DNA of 64,000 nt from Algoriphagus sp. AK58 (GTDB lineage Bacteria; Bacteroidota; Bacteroidia; Cytophagales; Cyclobacteriaceae), in assembly GCF_014324365.1 (NCBI RefSeq), contig NZ_QEIG01000003.1, positions 62,001 through 126,000 of the forward strand. The letters are read 5' to 3'. Position 1 is the stretch's first letter, and every line of letters starts with the position of its first letter. Positions 63,487 through 64,000 of this stretch are shown here, piece after piece. The translations under genes were made by a program, and so were the position numbers. The notes beneath the pieces are model-generated. The model saw only the letters and a list, made by a program, of their open reading frames with translations. It did no database searches and was not told the DNA's origin.

Positions 63487-63498
63487 CGATAGCTATCG
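63487..63498. repeat. Short palindrome CGATAGCTATCG
   Basis: A perfect 12-base palindrome within CCTCCCGATAGCTATCGTGG. It lies between tRNA-Val and the uvrA end and next to a 14-base copy of the tRNA-Val 5' end (TGAGCTAAGATTCC at 63503-63516). Confidence 0.6.
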
Positions 63499-63538
63499 TG
63501 GATGAGCTAAGATTCCTGTTTGTGCTTGCGAAGATAGG

Positions 63539-63571
63539 AAACCTGTCAGGTTTTGGAAACCTGACGGGTTT
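63539..63571. terminator. Hairpin after uvrA (repeat of the AAACCTG type)
   Basis: AAACCTGTCAGGTTT and AAACCTGACGGGTTT are 15-base arms with one G-T pair and a 3-base loop. It lies just after the uvrA stop on the minus strand, where it may terminate transcription, though no T run follows. It is also internally repetitive (AAACCTG ... CAGGTTT). Confidence 0.5.
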
Positions 63572-63576
63572 GAAAA

Positions 63577-64000
63577 TCACACAAAACTCTCCCTCACATA
63601 CTTCGCCGTGAAATTTCCCTCTTCTTTTGCCAAATCCTCCGGCGTACCGGCAAAAGTCAAATGACCTCCTTTGTGCCCTCCCTCAGGACCCAAGTCAATC
63701 ACCCAATCGGCTGACTTGATCACCTCGGTATTGTGCTCGATGATGATCACCGAGTGACCCTGATCGATCAGCGCATTGATGCTATGCAGGAGCTTGCTGA
63801 TGTCGTGGAAGTGAAGTCCGGTAGTGGGTTCGTCGAAAATAAAGAGGATATGATCTCCGGTCTTTGTCCCTCCTTTTCCCAGAAAAGAAGCCAGTTTCAC
63901 CCGTTGAGCTTCCCCGCCAGATAGCGTATTCGAGCTTTGGCCCATGCCGATATAGCCCAAGCCTACTTCCTGAAGGGGCTGGAGGCGGTTGACGATTTGG
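63577..64000 (-). CDS. uvrA: Excinuclease ABC subunit A, C-terminal part (5' end outside window)
   Basis: UvrA is the damage-recognition ATPase of nucleotide excision repair. Only the last 140 or so residues are visible. They include the second ABC signature TLSGGEAQRVKLASFL, Walker B HILFIFDEPTTGLHFHDI and the H-loop SVIIIEHNTEVIKSADWVIDLGPEGG. The frame is open to the end of the window. The last residues are AKYVRESFV. Confidence 0.96.
   Translation of the reverse strand, partial: QIVNRLQPLQEVGLGYIGMGQSSNTLSGGEAQRVKLASFLGKGGTKTGDHILFIFDEPTTGLHFHDISKLLHSINALIDQGHSVIIIEHNTEVIKSADWVIDLGPEGGHKGGHLTFAGTPEDLAKEEGNFTAKYVRESFV

Noticed and set aside
63450..63516. Attachment-site pair (att) of a genomic island
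   Set aside because: The direct repeats are only 53 bases apart, match the 5' rather than the 3' end of the tRNA, and no integrase is present; kept only as a low-interest finding.

Overview
The window looks like a chromosomal piece of a member of the Bacteroidota, order Cytophagales, most likely Cyclobacteriaceae and close to Algoriphagus. Evidence: a GldJ-type gliding/secretion lipoprotein, a TonB receptor with a carboxypeptidase-like N-terminal domain, DUF6090, DUF1569 and DUF4286 proteins, promoters of the Bacteroidota type (TTTG, about 19 bases, TAnnTTTG), few Shine-Dalgarno sites, and a carotenoid cluster with a fused single-chain lycopene cyclase. No prophage, insertion sequence with a transposase, rRNA or CRISPR array is visible. 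The genus is inferred from gene content, not from a search.

Layout. 1-6.4 kb: the end of mfd, gldJ, a secreted metzincin-like protein and a secreted S9D glutamyl endopeptidase. 6.4-12.6 kb: uppP, a MuiA/DUF4139 protein with a TonB-receptor-like insert, a small repressor/membrane-protein operon with a repeated operator-like motif, and several small envelope proteins. 12.6-17.3 kb: an oxidative-stress region with OxyR (both redox cysteines present), a Tat-secreted Gfo/Idh protein, a lipoprotein with two thioredoxin folds, and ohrR-ohr, whose OhrR has no cysteine. 17.4-20 kb: an M14 carboxypeptidase.

20.1-29.5 kb is a signalling island on one strand: a 14-blade propeller histidine kinase, a cyclic-nucleotide-binding patatin phospholipase, a second histidine kinase, two near-duplicate single-domain response regulators, and a response regulator fused to a class III adenylate cyclase. 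The order suggests a closed circuit: kinase to receiver-cyclase to cAMP to phospholipase. 30-34 kb holds a giant secreted amidohydrolase with a propeller.

34-42.3 kb is the carotenoid region: tspO and a DUF4286 gene on the minus strand; cruF and crtZ; a CarH/LitR-like B12-photoreceptor repressor; then an operon of an ECF sigma factor, crtI, crtB, fused crtY, ispH and crtW. The ECF promoter sits inside a perfect 10-bp inverted repeat, and more copies of the half-site lie upstream, which fits direct repression by the neighbouring B12 regulator and light-induced pigment synthesis. The gene set fits beta-carotene derivatives or monocyclic flexixanthin-like pigments.

42.4-60.2 kb is mostly core and metabolic genes: a TonB receptor, a PLP decarboxylase, an FtsH paralogue, radA, polA, an amidase, dsbD and an M20 dipeptidase. 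60.2-63.6 kb is rich in repeats: a GxxExxY (PDDEXK-like) gene bounded by inverted repeats, an AAA_14/DUF4143 ATPase whose start codon lies inside a duplicated hairpin, and tRNA-Gly and tRNA-Val between further copies of the same repeat family. The window ends inside uvrA.
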